Shown: piece after piece, positions 1 through 9,348 of the stretch
How the letters are laid out: every line of letters begins with the position of its first letter
Numbering within the stretch: the first letter of the stretch is position 1
Origin: Ezakiella peruensis
GTDB taxonomy: Bacteria > Bacillota > Clostridia > Tissierellales > Peptoniphilaceae
Reading direction: 5' to 3'
Assembly (NCBI RefSeq): GCF_900215725.1
Contig: NZ_LT962469.1
Span: 254,917 to 318,916, forward strand
DNA length: 64,000 nt
Translations under genes and position numbers: made by a program
The notes under the pieces: generated by a model
Told to the model about the DNA's origin: nothing
The model's input: the letters and a program-made list of their open reading frames with translations, nothing else
Database searches by the model: none

Positions 1-1
1 T

Positions 2-739
2 ACCAACAATGAGTCAGCCGGCCAGAGTGCGGCCTATGATTTGACCCAGTTCATGGGCTATCTCAGATACTATGACTTGGATGTGGCCAAGGCCAAGGAA
101 ATGATGGATGTATCTTCAAATGTAAGAATCGAGTCCAAGGGCGGAAGTGAAGTCGACATTAATTATATGTACAAGTTTGCTGGCTCTATTATGATTGGCA
201 TGCTCATGTTTAATATAAGCATGGTAAATGCTGAGTTAAATAGAATTGATTTCTACAAGCGGTCCATTGCTTCTCCAATTACGAGTGGGTCTTACAATGG
301 GCAAATGTTTTTGGGCCAAGCGACTATTGGCCTTGTCTTAAATATTATAATGCTTACGGTAATTGGAATTATGATTCCAGAGACCAGGGCCCACATGGGA
401 ATAACCGCTATAAACTTCTTGGTCTTTACACTTTCAATCTTGGGCATGGTAAACTTGGCCACGGCGATTTCGGACAAAAAATCTGTCCTAGCTGGAGTGG
501 CAAACGTATTTTCAATGCTCCTGGCCACAACTGGCGGAGCCTTTATACCAATGGAATTTTTACCAGACTGGATGATAAATATGGGCAAGGCCTTTCCATA
601 TTACTACTTCGGACAAAACGCCGGCGTCGCAGAATTTGATAAGAGATTTATAATGAATTTAATTATCATGCTTGCCATGGGTTTTGTCTACTTTTTAATC
701 TGCAATATGGTCTTAAAGAAAAAAAGAACAATCGAATAA
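2..739 (+). CDS. ABC-2 type transporter permease, C-terminal part (5' end outside window)
   Basis: The frame is open from the first bases of the window with no stop upstream, so the true start lies to the left; about 246 residues are visible. A soluble stretch is followed by about six hydrophobic segments in the order expected for the C-terminal membrane half of an ABC-2 permease, including a conserved-looking loop (SIASPITSGSY) between the first and second helices and a short amphipathic stretch (GAFIPMEFLPDWM) before the last helices. The chain ends in a lysine-rich cytoplasmic tail. In this family it would export a drug, lipid or peptide together with an ATPase that must be encoded outside the window. 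A factor-independent terminator follows at once, so it is the last gene of its operon. Substrate unknown. Confidence 0.75.
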   Translation, partial: TNNESAGQSAAYDLTQFMGYLRYYDLDVAKAKEMMDVSSNVRIESKGGSEVDINYMYKFAGSIMIGMLMFNISMVNAELNRIDFYKRSIASPITSGSYNGQMFLGQATIGLVLNIIMLTVIGIMIPETRAHMGITAINFLVFTLSILGMVNLATAISDKKSVLAGVANVFSMLLATTGGAFIPMEFLPDWMINMGKAFPYYYFGQNAGVAEFDKRFIMNLIIMLAMGFVYFLICNMVLKKKRTIE

Positions 740-762
740 AAATTTTAAAAAAACATTTTTTG

Positions 763-791
763 CTGGCCGCCATGGCCAGTTTTTTATTTTG
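763..791 (+). terminator. Rho-independent terminator after the ABC permease
   Basis: A 6-bp GC stem (CTGGCC/GGCCAG, loop GCCAT) is followed directly by TTTTTTATTTT, 23 bases after the permease stop codon. Confidence 0.85.
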
Positions 792-830
792 CTTAAAAAA
801 TCAATAGGCCTTTTAAGTCTCTGGCTTTTG

Positions 831-859
831 TTGTTTAAATCCCGCCTTTATGGTATAAT
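831..859 (+). promoter_or_regulatory. Sigma-A promoter of the ychF operon
   Basis: TTGTTT at 831-836 and TATAAT at 854-859 are 17 bases apart, and TGG precedes the -10 (extended -10). It lies about 30 bases before the ychF start, which has a GAGGAGGAG ribosome-binding site. Confidence 0.75.
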
Positions 860-889
860 TATGATAATAATGAGGAGGAGTGTTTATAA

Positions 890-1981
890 ATGAAATTAGG
901 TATTGTTGGTTTGCCAAATGTTGGCAAGTCTACTCTTTTTAATGCGATTACAAAGGCGGGTGCAGAGGCTGCAAACTATCCTTTTTGTACTATAGATCCA
1001 AACGTGGGTTTGGTTAATGTGCCTGATGAGAGGCTGGAAGTTCTTCATAAGCTGGGCAACACAAAAAAGGTTGTGCCTGCTGTTATAGAATTTTACGATA
1101 TAGCAGGTCTCGTCAAGGGCGCCAGCAAGGGCGAAGGTCTGGGCAATAAATTTTTGTCAAATATCAGGGAGACAGACGCAATTGTCCATGTCTTAAGGGC
1201 CTTTGATGATCCAAATATCGTTCACGTTGACGGGGAAGTTGACCCTATTCGCGACATCGAAACAATTGATACTGAGCTGATTTTATCAGACATGGCTCAG
1301 ATGGATAATATTTATACAAAACTTGAAAAGCAAGCTCGGGCTGACAAGAAATTGCAAAAAAATCTGGAGATTTTAAAACGCGTCAAGGACCACTTAGACG
1401 AGGGAAGAAATATTCGTGAATTGGAATTTGATGCAGATGAAAAGGCTCTTTTAAACCAGTACCAATTCCTAACTGCCAAGCCTTTAATTTACGTGGCCAA
1501 TGTTTCCTACGACGATCTGATTGCAGGCGGCAACAAGTATGTTGATGATATCAAGAAATACGCGGCCGACCACAAGGAAGAGGTCATTGAGGTTTCGGTT
1601 AAGATTGAAGAAGAAATTTCTCAGCTTGACGACGATGAAAAGAAGGAATTTTTACAAGAAATGGGCATGGAAGAATCAGGACTGGACAAACTTGTAAGGG
1701 CTTCTTACAAGACATTGGGACTTATGAGCTTTATAACAACTGGGGAAATGGAAACCAGGGCTTGGACTATCAAGCAAGGCACTCGTGCCCAAGACGCTGC
1801 AGGAAAAATCCACACTGATATTTCACGCGGCTTTATCAAGGCTGAAGTTATTTCTTATGATGAGCTGGTTAAACTTGACGGGTCCATGGCTAGGGCTCGT
1901 GAAGAGGGCAAGATTCGCCTGGAAGGCAAGGATTATATCATGCAAGAAGGCGACGTAGTTTTATTTAGATTTAATGTATAA
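890..1981 (+). CDS. ychF: Redox-regulated ribosome-associated ATPase/GTPase YchF (OLA1 family)
   Basis: Cytosolic Obg-like P-loop protein that in this family hydrolyses ATP, binds ribosomes and is linked to oxidative-stress and translation control. At 363 residues it has the normal family length. The P-loop GLPNVGKST is at residues 7-15, the G3-type [10 protein letters not shown] motif lies near residue 70, the nucleotide-specificity region (YVANVSYDD) is near 200, and the C-terminal TGS domain follows, with the usual YchF core block ([17 protein letters not shown]) near residue 280. The start has a strong GAGGAGGAG site 9 bases upstream. Its stop codon shares a base with the next start (TAATG), so it leads the operon running to about 10.27 kb. 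Confidence 0.97.
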   Translation: MKLGIVGLPNVGKSTLFNAITKAGAEAANYPFCTIDPNVGLVNVPDERLEVLHKLGNTKKVVPAVIEFYDIAGLVKGASKGEGLGNKFLSNIRETDAIVHVLRAFDDPNIVHVDGEVDPIRDIETIDTELILSDMAQMDNIYTKLEKQARADKKLQKNLEILKRVKDHLDEGRNIRELEFDADEKALLNQYQFLTAKPLIYVANVSYDDLIAGGNKYVDDIKKYAADHKEEVIEVSVKIEEEISQLDDDEKKEFLQEMGMEESGLDKLVRASYKTLGLMSFITTGEMETRAWTIKQGTRAQDAAGKIHTDISRGFIKAEVISYDELVKLDGSMARAREEGKIRLEGKDYIMQEGDVVLFRFNV

Positions 1982-3249
1982 TGAAAAGAAAAATTAGAAT
2001 TTTTATTGTATTTTTAGCCTTGCTTTTTAGCGGGTGCTCAATTGTTGACGACTACTCAAAGGGGACCTACGAAAACGAATACCAGGTTCAAGGTCAAGAG
2101 GCTGAGCCTAGTAAGGACGCGTCCACTAGTGATCAGGCGTCTACTAGTGAAAGCACGTCTGCTAGTGAGAGCACGTCCACCAGTGAAGGCCCAAAGGATT
2201 CTGAAAATAAAAAGGACTTAGCCGATAAAAAAGACCAGTCAGTAGAAAATACTGACAAAAAAGAAGATCCTAAGGAAAATCCAAAGGCCGAAGAAAAGCA
2301 AGAAGAAAAAACAGAAGAGAAAAAAACAGAGACGATCGATTTACTTGTAGAGGATAAAAAAGATTCTGACAAGGAAGAAAAGCCTAGCGAGGATTCGAAA
2401 AAAATAGAAAATAAAGACAAGGTAGAGGACAAGAAGGAAGATAAAAAAGATCAGACAAAGACCGAAGAGAAAAAATCTGAAACTACAACAATCGATCTCA
2501 CTCAAAAGTCTGAACCGCCAAAGGCCATTGAAAAATCCGATATAAATGTAAGCGGACTTTCAAACAAGGCTCTGTCTTGGTGGTATAGGCCGGGTCAACC
2601 CAAATCAACAATTGATGAGGGCATAGCAAGTATGATTGCAAAATACGGGGCCATCTGGCAAAGGCCAACTGGCGCCAACAAATTATATTTAACTTTTGAT
2701 GAAGGCTATGAATACAACAACAATACAGCCAAGATTTTGGATACATTGGCAGAGAAAAACGTTAAGGCATTGTTCTTTGTAACTGGCCACTATGTAAAGA
2801 GTCAGCCAGAACTTGTTAGTCGCATGGTTAACGAGGGCCACTATGTGGGTAACCACACGGTTGACCATTTAAATCCGCCACAAGCTTTGGCAGAAAATAA
2901 ATTTGTGGACGACATTCAAGGCCTAGAGCAAATTTACGCAGAGATTATTGGTGGCAATATGAGTCCCTTCTATCGTCCGCCGGCTGGTGGATACAGCGAG
3001 GCGACATTATCAGCTGCAGAGAGTCTGGGCTACAGGACAGTTTTTTGGTCCTTTGCCTACAAGGATTGGGAGACCAAAAATCAACCAGGCGAGCAAGCGG
3101 CTATTGAAAAGATCACTTCGAATTTTCACGATGGCAGCGTAATTCTACTCCACGCAGTTTCAGATACAAATACAAAAGTTTTGGGCCAAATAATCGATAA
3201 GGCGCGCGAGATGGGCTACACTTTTGGCGATATAAGCGAACTTAAATAA
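1981..3249 (+). CDS. PdaA-like polysaccharide deacetylase lipoprotein
   Basis: Probable metal-dependent de-N-acetylase acting on peptidoglycan outside the membrane. The N-terminus is a lipoprotein signal (lipobox LFSGC, Cys at about residue 19). A long linker to about residue 190 starts with Ser/Thr-rich ST repeats and continues with Lys/Glu/Asp-rich low-complexity sequence, which probably spans part of the wall. The NodB domain occupies about residues 195-422: motif 1 LTFDEGYE near 236 (Glu in place of the second Asp of TFDD, as in PdaA-type enzymes), motif 2 NHTVDH near 292 with both metal-ligand histidines, motif 3 YRPPAGGYSE near 331, and LLHAVS near the end. It overlaps ychF by one base and is translationally coupled to it. 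PdaA acts in spore cortex synthesis, but nothing here shows sporulation, so a vegetative role is equally likely. Confidence 0.9.
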   Translation: MKRKIRIFIVFLALLFSGCSIVDDYSKGTYENEYQVQGQEAEPSKDASTSDQASTSESTSASESTSTSEGPKDSENKKDLADKKDQSVENTDKKEDPKENPKAEEKQEEKTEEKKTETIDLLVEDKKDSDKEEKPSEDSKKIENKDKVEDKKEDKKDQTKTEEKKSETTTIDLTQKSEPPKAIEKSDINVSGLSNKALSWWYRPGQPKSTIDEGIASMIAKYGAIWQRPTGANKLYLTFDEGYEYNNNTAKILDTLAEKNVKALFFVTGHYVKSQPELVSRMVNEGHYVGNHTVDHLNPPQALAENKFVDDIQGLEQIYAEIIGGNMSPFYRPPAGGYSEATLSAAESLGYRTVFWSFAYKDWETKNQPGEQAAIEKITSNFHDGSVILLHAVSDTNTKVLGQIIDKAREMGYTFGDISELK

Positions 3250-3295
3250 AATTTTTAAGAAAAAATAAAAAAGCTAAGGAGGCTTTGGTAAATAA

Positions 3296-5500
3296 ATGCA
3301 AATTTCCGGTATAGTTGAGAGAGTAATTTTTACGAATAGTGAAAACGGATACTCCGTCTTTGTAATGGATACAGAGGACGGTTCTCTGACATGTACCGGA
3401 ATTTTATTTAACCTTTATCCGGGCGACGCACTCGAACTGGAGGGCGATTTTACTTATCACGACCGCTACGGCGAGCAATTCCAATTCACATCCGCCGAGA
3501 GGGACAAGGAATACAGCTCAGCCGGCATGAGAAATTATTTGATGGCTGGCAATGTGAAAAACATTGGGCCAGTTACGGCGAAGAGTATTATTGACCATTT
3601 TGGCGACGAGACGGCCGATATAATTGAAAATAATCCTGAGAGGCTGATTGAAGTCAGGGGTATTGGCCCTGCGACTTTGAAAAAAATCTTGGATTCACTT
3701 GAAGAAAGCCAGGGAAGTCGCAAGGTTTTTGTTGAGTTGGCCGAATATGGGATCACGGGTTTCGTGGCGAAAAAACTCTATGATAAATTTTCCGGGGACG
3801 CCGTAGATATTTTAAAGGAAGATCCATATAGGGTCTCAAGGACTGTGCCAGGTTTTGGTTTTGTGAGGGCAGACGCCCTGGCAAACAAGATGGGCATAGA
3901 AAAAAATGATCCGCGCAGGGTCAAGGCAGCCATTGTTTACATCCTGCAAGAGGCCCAGCTAAATGGGGACATGTTCCTTTATGAAGAGGAGATAAAAAAT
4001 TCATCGACCAGATTGGTGGATGACCTTGGCGATATAAATAGGATCTTTACAGAGCTGGTGATTGGCGGCGACATAGTCCGCGAGCCAAGTGAAAATGACA
4101 CCAGGGTTTATCTATCTGATTTAAACTATCTGGAAAATACGGCCGCCAGGTATACGGCGGATTTAATTATGCGGGACCGGGAAGAAAATCCAATCATAGA
4201 CCAGGTTATAAATAAATATTTGGCCGAGACGAGTCAGCCCTACGATGAGACGCAAAAGTCTGCCATAAAGATGGCCCTTACAAATAATATTTCTATTATT
4301 ACTGGGGGGCCTGGTACTGGTAAGACCACAATTGTCCGCGCAATAATGGATATTGCCCACAAGCTGAAGCTGGATATAAAACTTTCGGCTCCAACTGGCA
4401 GGGCGGCCAAGCGCCTTGAGGAAACTACAGGTGGCCAGGCCAAGACCATTCACAGGATGCTTGGATTAAAGCCGAGGTCTGAGGACGATTACGATTTGCC
4501 GACCGAGGAACTGGAAGCCGATATTATTTTGGTCGACGAGATGAGTATGGTGGATACAGAATTATTTGCAGGGCTTTTGACGGCCATGCAAGACCACACG
4601 TCTTTGGTCCTTGTTGGCGACAGCGACCAGTTGCCAAGCGTTGGGCCGGGCAATGTTTTAAAGGACTTGATTTCGGTCGACGCAATTCCAAAGACCAGAC
4701 TTACAAATATTTACAGGCGAGTTGATACATCAGAGATTTCAATCGCATCGTCTGATATAAAAAATGGCAGGATGCCTGAATTTAACAAGGAGGCTGGTGA
4801 CGTATTTTTTATGGGCCAGACTGATGAAGACGAATTTTTGTCGACCATTTATGACCTATTAGCCGAAAGGCTGCCGTCTTATTATGGCTTTGATCCAATT
4901 AATGACATACAGATTTTGGTTCCGACCAAAAAAGGTAAGCTGGGCACAGATAATTTAAATGAATTTTTGCAAGAGCATTTAAATTCTGAGAGCCAAGCAA
5001 AATTAAAGACTAAGCACGGGATTTTTAAAGTCGGCGACAAGGTCATGCAAATAAAAAATAATTACGAACGCAAGATCAGATACAAGAGCCTGGTCAAGGA
5101 CGAAGAAATGGGCGTTTTCAATGGAGATATTGGAATCGTCACGAACATCGACAAGGCCCTAAGGACTGTTACGGTTTTATTCTCAGACGACTACTATGCT
5201 GAGTACGAAGAGGAAGACCTGGGCGAGCTCAGGCTGGCCTATGCAATTACAGTCCACAAGTCTCAGGGTTCAGAATTTGCCTGCGTAATTTTTATCGCAT
5301 GGAAGTCCAATTATCTTTTAAACAATAGAAACTTACTCTATACTGGACTAACACGGGCCAAGGAACTCCTCTTGGTAATGGGGTCCATGGACACCTTTAA
5401 GCAGATGATTAAAAACACAAATATACAAAAGAGAAACACGAGTTTAAATATAAAAATTGAGGAGGCACTTGACTTTGCAAGGGAATTGTCCGATATGTAA
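3296..5500 (+). CDS. recD2: RecD2-type superfamily 1B DNA helicase
   Basis: 5'-3' DNA helicase of the RecD2/YrrC type, which works without RecBC in Firmicutes and contributes to replication-fork repair. The 734-residue length is typical. Seen in order: an OB-like N-terminal domain; helix-hairpin-helix repeats (about 95-220); the Walker A motif GGPGTGKTT (about 336-344); the Walker B-type DEMSMVD (about 413); motif III VGDSDQLPSVGPG (about 440); and a C-terminal motif with VHKSQGSEF (about 652). An AAGGAGG site sits upstream of the ATG. The 3' end overlaps comFC. Confidence 0.95.
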   Translation: MQISGIVERVIFTNSENGYSVFVMDTEDGSLTCTGILFNLYPGDALELEGDFTYHDRYGEQFQFTSAERDKEYSSAGMRNYLMAGNVKNIGPVTAKSIIDHFGDETADIIENNPERLIEVRGIGPATLKKILDSLEESQGSRKVFVELAEYGITGFVAKKLYDKFSGDAVDILKEDPYRVSRTVPGFGFVRADALANKMGIEKNDPRRVKAAIVYILQEAQLNGDMFLYEEEIKNSSTRLVDDLGDINRIFTELVIGGDIVREPSENDTRVYLSDLNYLENTAARYTADLIMRDREENPIIDQVINKYLAETSQPYDETQKSAIKMALTNNISIITGGPGTGKTTIVRAIMDIAHKLKLDIKLSAPTGRAAKRLEETTGGQAKTIHRMLGLKPRSEDDYDLPTEELEADIILVDEMSMVDTELFAGLLTAMQDHTSLVLVGDSDQLPSVGPGNVLKDLISVDAIPKTRLTNIYRRVDTSEISIASSDIKNGRMPEFNKEAGDVFFMGQTDEDEFLSTIYDLLAERLPSYYGFDPINDIQILVPTKKGKLGTDNLNEFLQEHLNSESQAKLKTKHGIFKVGDKVMQIKNNYERKIRYKSLVKDEEMGVFNGDIGIVTNIDKALRTVTVLFSDDYYAEYEEEDLGELRLAYAITVHKSQGSEFACVIFIAWKSNYLLNNRNLLYTGLTRAKELLLVMGSMDTFKQMIKNTNIQKRNTSLNIKIEEALDFARELSDM

Positions 5501-6077
5501 GAGGGGCAAGGGCATGGTCTGTGACCAGTGCTTCAGCGAATTTAAAAGAAACGATGCCCAGGTAAAATTAAAATATGTGGACCAAGTGATTGCGCCTTTT
5601 ACCTATGACGGAATTTTAAAAGATATCATGCTGGATTTTAAGTTTGGAAAAAATTACGCCTGGGGAAAAATTTTGGGTCAAATTTTGTACAGGGCTTTGG
5701 CTGAAGAAGATTTTGATTTTAAATCTTATGATCTAGTGACTTTTATTCCCAGTGATTTTATCCGCATGGCCAAGCGGGGCTTCAACCAAGCAGAGCTTAT
5801 GGCGAAATCTTTTGCAGAGTGTGCCGGTCTGGATTGTAGGGCAACTATGAGAAGGGCAAAAATTCAAAAGGAGAGCCACAAGGCCACGGGAAAAATTAGA
5901 GAAAACATAGATCACAAGTTCAAGGCCAAGGAGTCTGGACTTAAGGGGGCAAAAAGGGTTATAATTATAGATGATATTATTACGACTGGCAGGACCATTA
6001 GCGAGGCTGGCAAGTGTATTAAGCTTGCGACCGATGCAGAGGTTGTTGCCATAGCTCTATTAGGAGATTACAAGTAA
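5475..6077 (+). CDS. comFC: ComFC-family phosphoribosyltransferase-like protein
   Basis: ComF-type protein associated with DNA uptake or recombination. An N-terminal zinc-finger pair (CPICKRGKG, then CDQC) precedes a type I phosphoribosyltransferase fold with the PRPP-binding signature VIIIDDIITTGRT near residue 165. I chose the TTG at 5475 because TGAGGAGG ends 9 bases before it; an upstream in-frame TTG at 5457 would lie within that ribosome-binding site. The gene begins inside the recD2 end, and its stop shares a base with apbE (TAATG). No comFA lies next to it. About 200 residues, slightly short for the family. Confidence 0.88.
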   Translation: MQGNCPICKRGKGMVCDQCFSEFKRNDAQVKLKYVDQVIAPFTYDGILKDIMLDFKFGKNYAWGKILGQILYRALAEEDFDFKSYDLVTFIPSDFIRMAKRGFNQAELMAKSFAECAGLDCRATMRRAKIQKESHKATGKIRENIDHKFKAKESGLKGAKRVIIIDDIITTGRTISEAGKCIKLATDAEVVAIALLGDYK

Positions 6078-7069
6078 TGAAAAAACTTATTTATTTATTA
6101 ATTGCAATTTTATTATTATTTACAGGCTGCAAGAGCGAAGACCGCTTTGAAAAAGTCGACTTGGAATACTACGATTATTTTGATACGGTTATTAATATTA
6201 CTTATTATGGAGATTCCCGTCGCAAGGATGAGGTCAAAGAGGCAGTCGAAGAAAAATTAAAATATTACCACAATCTCCTTACTGATTACGAGGGCAACGG
6301 TGTGGTTGCAACTATTAACCGCGAAGGCAGGGGAGACAACAAGGAACTGGTCGCCCTGACAAAGCAAGTTCTACAGGACGAAAAAAATGTGGACTATGTG
6401 GTTGACCTGTCCAAGGGAAAATTATTTAGACTTTGGAAGGACGCGATTTTAAATGAAGAGCTTCCTGACAAAGAGAGAATAGAAGCAGCTAATAAAACTG
6501 GTGGCCCAGATTCAATTGAAATTGTGGATGAGGAAATAATTTTAAAAAATTCTGCCCAGCTTGATTACGGGGCATTTTGCAAGGGCTATTTAAATGATGA
6601 GCTGGTCAAGCTCATGCGGGATTTAAAAATCGATAATTATATTTTAAATTCCGGCGGAAATATTACCGTTATGGGAAAGCCTGCCGCTAACCGCGACAAG
6701 TTTACAATCGGCATCCAAAGTCCCTTTGATACCAACGACTATGTGGATACCATTACAACTAGCAATATGTCCCTGGTTACATCCGGCGACTATCAAAGAT
6801 ACGCTGTAATTGACGGCGAATATTACCATCACATTATTGATTTAAAAACTGGATACCCAGCCCACAACCACAAGAGGTCTATTACAATCGTAGGCCCAAG
6901 TGCTTATGTGTGCGACTTTTTGTCCACGTCTTTGTTTTTAAAATCCGAAGACGAGGTAGATGAAATTTTAAAATCCTATCCAGATTATTATTACTACACG
7001 GTTTATGATGATCAGACTTTCACGTGTTCTGAAGAATTGAAGCCGATACTAGGGAGTTTTAACAAATGA
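6077..7069 (+). CDS. apbE: ApbE-family FAD:protein FMN transferase (lipoprotein)
   Basis: Extracytoplasmic Mg-dependent flavin transferase that covalently attaches FMN to a Thr in partner proteins such as RnfG/NqrC or FMN-binding domains. It has a lipoprotein signal (LLLFTGC), the EYYDYFDTVINI start of the ApbE domain, a DYGAFCKGYLNDEL segment near residue 160, NSGGNITVMGKP near 195, and a C-terminal HHIIDLKTGYPA near 255 that carries metal/flavin-site residues. The 330-residue length is normal. It overlaps the following membrane-protein gene by ATGA. Its target is not in the window. Confidence 0.93.
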   Translation: MKKLIYLLIAILLLFTGCKSEDRFEKVDLEYYDYFDTVINITYYGDSRRKDEVKEAVEEKLKYYHNLLTDYEGNGVVATINREGRGDNKELVALTKQVLQDEKNVDYVVDLSKGKLFRLWKDAILNEELPDKERIEAANKTGGPDSIEIVDEEIILKNSAQLDYGAFCKGYLNDELVKLMRDLKIDNYILNSGGNITVMGKPAANRDKFTIGIQSPFDTNDYVDTITTSNMSLVTSGDYQRYAVIDGEYYHHIIDLKTGYPAHNHKRSITIVGPSAYVCDFLSTSLFLKSEDEVDEILKSYPDYYYYTVYDDQTFTCSEELKPILGSFNK

Positions 7070-7548
7070 AAAAATTGACCAAAGATAATTTTATGAAGCT
7101 CTTTATCATCTTTGCCATACCAGTTATTTACTCAATGATCTATGATTTTTTGATGAGGATTACGACTTACAAAAGCTGGGTTGGCATTGGGCTTTCTCTG
7201 ATTTTTTTAATCATTTGGTATTTTGCTGGCAGGTATATTGGCAGGCAAAAGATAGATTATAAGACTGCAGTTTATGGGATTCACGGCCTTCTAATAATTG
7301 GCTCGGTCCTATCGCTAATTGCAGTTCTTATGTATCCTAAGGCACCGAGTTTTTTAGAGATGATAATGGTTTATACAAATTTGTATACCTTGGCACTTGA
7401 GGCTATCACAACGCCTCTTATAATAATGTTAACATACTTTTTTGAAGTTGAAGATTATTTTATATACTTGAACCTAGCTTGCATTATCTCATGCATAACT
7501 ATGATGGGAATTTTCACAGCGGGCTATGAAAGAACCATAGACGATTAA
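7066..7548 (+). CDS. Small polytopic membrane protein, function unknown
   Basis: A 160-residue hydrophobic protein with four to five predicted membrane helices and a Lys-rich N-terminus; no recognisable motif. It overlaps apbE by four bases (ATGA), so it is translationally coupled, and sits between apbE and murJ in the same operon. The position might suggest a redox or envelope role, but that is only context. Confidence 0.8.
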   Translation: MKKLTKDNFMKLFIIFAIPVIYSMIYDFLMRITTYKSWVGIGLSLIFLIIWYFAGRYIGRQKIDYKTAVYGIHGLLIIGSVLSLIAVLMYPKAPSFLEMIMVYTNLYTLALEAITTPLIIMLTYFFEVEDYFIYLNLACIISCITMMGIFTAGYERTIDD

Positions 7549-7560
7549 AGGAGGATCAAT

Positions 7561-7788
7561 ATGGAAGACAAATTTGAAAGAATTAAAGAAGAATTAAATG
7601 CAAAGATCGATGGACTAATGCATAAATTAGACACAGTTTACACACCAGTTGTAAAAGAAACTCGGACTTTAAAGACTGTTGAGGCAGAGCCAGTTAGCGA
7701 AGAACCAGCCATGGATCGCAAGCAAGAACTTCGCATGCGCCATCAACAACAAGAAGAAGAGTTAAAAAACAAAGAAGAGGAAAACTAA
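7561..7788 (+). CDS. Small charged protein, probably coiled-coil
   Basis: 75 residues, rich in Glu/Lys/Gln, with a helical heptad-like N-terminal stretch (residues 1-25) and a C-terminal QQQEEELKNKEEEN tail. An AGGAGG site precedes the ATG and the gene fits the operon spacing (12 bases after the membrane protein, 9 before murJ), so it is likely real. I do not recognise the family. Confidence 0.7.
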   Translation: MEDKFERIKEELNAKIDGLMHKLDTVYTPVVKETRTLKTVEAEPVSEEPAMDRKQELRMRHQQQEEELKNKEEEN

Positions 7789-7797
7789 CTTATAAAG

Positions 7798-9339
7798 ATG
7801 AGTAAAAAAGACAACACCAGGAAGTGGGCGGCCGTTGTATCCTTGTTTTTGATGCTTTCAAAAATACTTGGATTCGTCCGCGAGGTTTTGATTGCTCGTG
7901 GTTTTGGTGCAAGCCAAGACTCCGACATCTATTACACAGCCACCAATGGTATAATTATTGTAATGGGACTTTTGGGCGGAGGTTTACAGACGACCCTGGT
8001 CCCAATCTTTGCTGAGGTCAAAAGAAAATACGGCAGAGAGGGCAAAAATAATTTCTATTCCAATATAATGAGCATAACCTTGGTCATAACGCTGGCGCTT
8101 GTGGCTATTGTTTTCGTGCTTGCAAGGCCTTATGTAAAATTATTGGCGGTTGGTTTTGAAGGCCACGTTTTTGATGCGGTCGTTTACCTGCTAAGACTGG
8201 GCCTGCCTATGATTGTATTTTTGTCCTTTACTTATGTGTCGAACGCTTACCTGCAGTCCGACCAAGTCTACGGGCCTCACGCACTCATGGGTATGCCCTA
8301 CAATTTTATTTTTATAATCTATTTGTTGGTCCAAAAAAATCCATCAGTAACTGGGCTCATGGTCTGCACACTTGTGGCTTCATCTAGCCAATTTTTTATA
8401 CAGATTCCAGCCCTCAGAGAGCGGGGACTCAAATACAAGTTTAGACCTCAAATTCACGACGAACACATAGCTGAAACCTTTAAATTGGTCATGCCAATAA
8501 TTTTATCCAGCGCAGTCTACCAATTAAATATGCTGATCGACCGGTCGCTTGCTTCAAAGCTAGTCGAAGGTTCGGTTTCATCGCTTGGTTATGCGTCAAA
8601 GGTAAACACCATGGTCATTTCTGTTTTTGTTGTGGCCATAACTTCTGTCGTTTTTCCAAAACTGGCCAAGGCTGTTGAAGAAAGAGATGTCAATAAAACT
8701 GGAGAACTCTTTGAATCTTCCATGAGCCTGGTAGCCCTAGTAGTTTTGCCTGCGACTGTGGGAATGATGATTTTATCCACGCCAATAGTCAAAATGCTCT
8801 TTGAAAGGGGCCGCTTTGATGAGACCGCTACGATTTTAACATCGGGAGCACTTTTGTTTTACGCACCGGGACTTATCGGGCAAAGCTTTAGGATGACTCT
8901 GGAAAATATGTACTACTCAATGAAGGACACCAGGACGCCAATGATCACTGGAATGATTTCTGTTGGCATAAATATCCTCTTAAACTTTTTGCTTATTGGA
9001 TTTTTGGCCCACAGGGGTCTTGCGCTTGCAACTGCAATTTCATCTCTGTTTTCAGCGGTAACCCTCTATGTGCTTTTAAGGAAAAAAGTTAAATTTAATG
9101 AGGCGAATGTCCTCATCAATATGGCCAAGATGGGTCTGGCAAGTCTAGTTATGGGAGTATTTACTTGGCTGATTTATGATGCCATTATCGTTTTTGCAGT
9201 GGGCAAGGGCATGCAAGCCCTCATGCTCTTAATCACCATTGCCTTGTCAATTGTTATTTATATTTTAGCCTGCAAGGTGCTTAGGGTAAGGGAAGTCCAC
9301 TTGCTAATCGAAACTGTAAAATCTAAATTCAAAAAATAA
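7798..9339 (+). CDS. murJ: MurJ-type lipid II flippase (MviN family)
   Basis: Polytopic inner-membrane protein of the MOP superfamily that moves lipid II across the membrane for peptidoglycan synthesis. 513 residues and about 14 hydrophobic segments. The N-terminus carries the family signature (SKILGFVREVLIARGFGAS, with the conserved Arg of the first helix), and LERGRFDETAT and a GQSFRMTLENMYYSMKDTRTP segment follow at the usual place (residues about 330-380). The start has only a weak ribosome-binding site, so coupling to the preceding gene is likely. Confidence 0.95.
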   Translation: MSKKDNTRKWAAVVSLFLMLSKILGFVREVLIARGFGASQDSDIYYTATNGIIIVMGLLGGGLQTTLVPIFAEVKRKYGREGKNNFYSNIMSITLVITLALVAIVFVLARPYVKLLAVGFEGHVFDAVVYLLRLGLPMIVFLSFTYVSNAYLQSDQVYGPHALMGMPYNFIFIIYLLVQKNPSVTGLMVCTLVASSSQFFIQIPALRERGLKYKFRPQIHDEHIAETFKLVMPIILSSAVYQLNMLIDRSLASKLVEGSVSSLGYASKVNTMVISVFVVAITSVVFPKLAKAVEERDVNKTGELFESSMSLVALVVLPATVGMMILSTPIVKMLFERGRFDETATILTSGALLFYAPGLIGQSFRMTLENMYYSMKDTRTPMITGMISVGINILLNFLLIGFLAHRGLALATAISSLFSAVTLYVLLRKKVKFNEANVLINMAKMGLASLVMGVFTWLIYDAIIVFAVGKGMQALMLLITIALSIVIYILACKVLRVREVHLLIETVKSKFKK

Positions 9340-9348
9340 AGGAAGTTT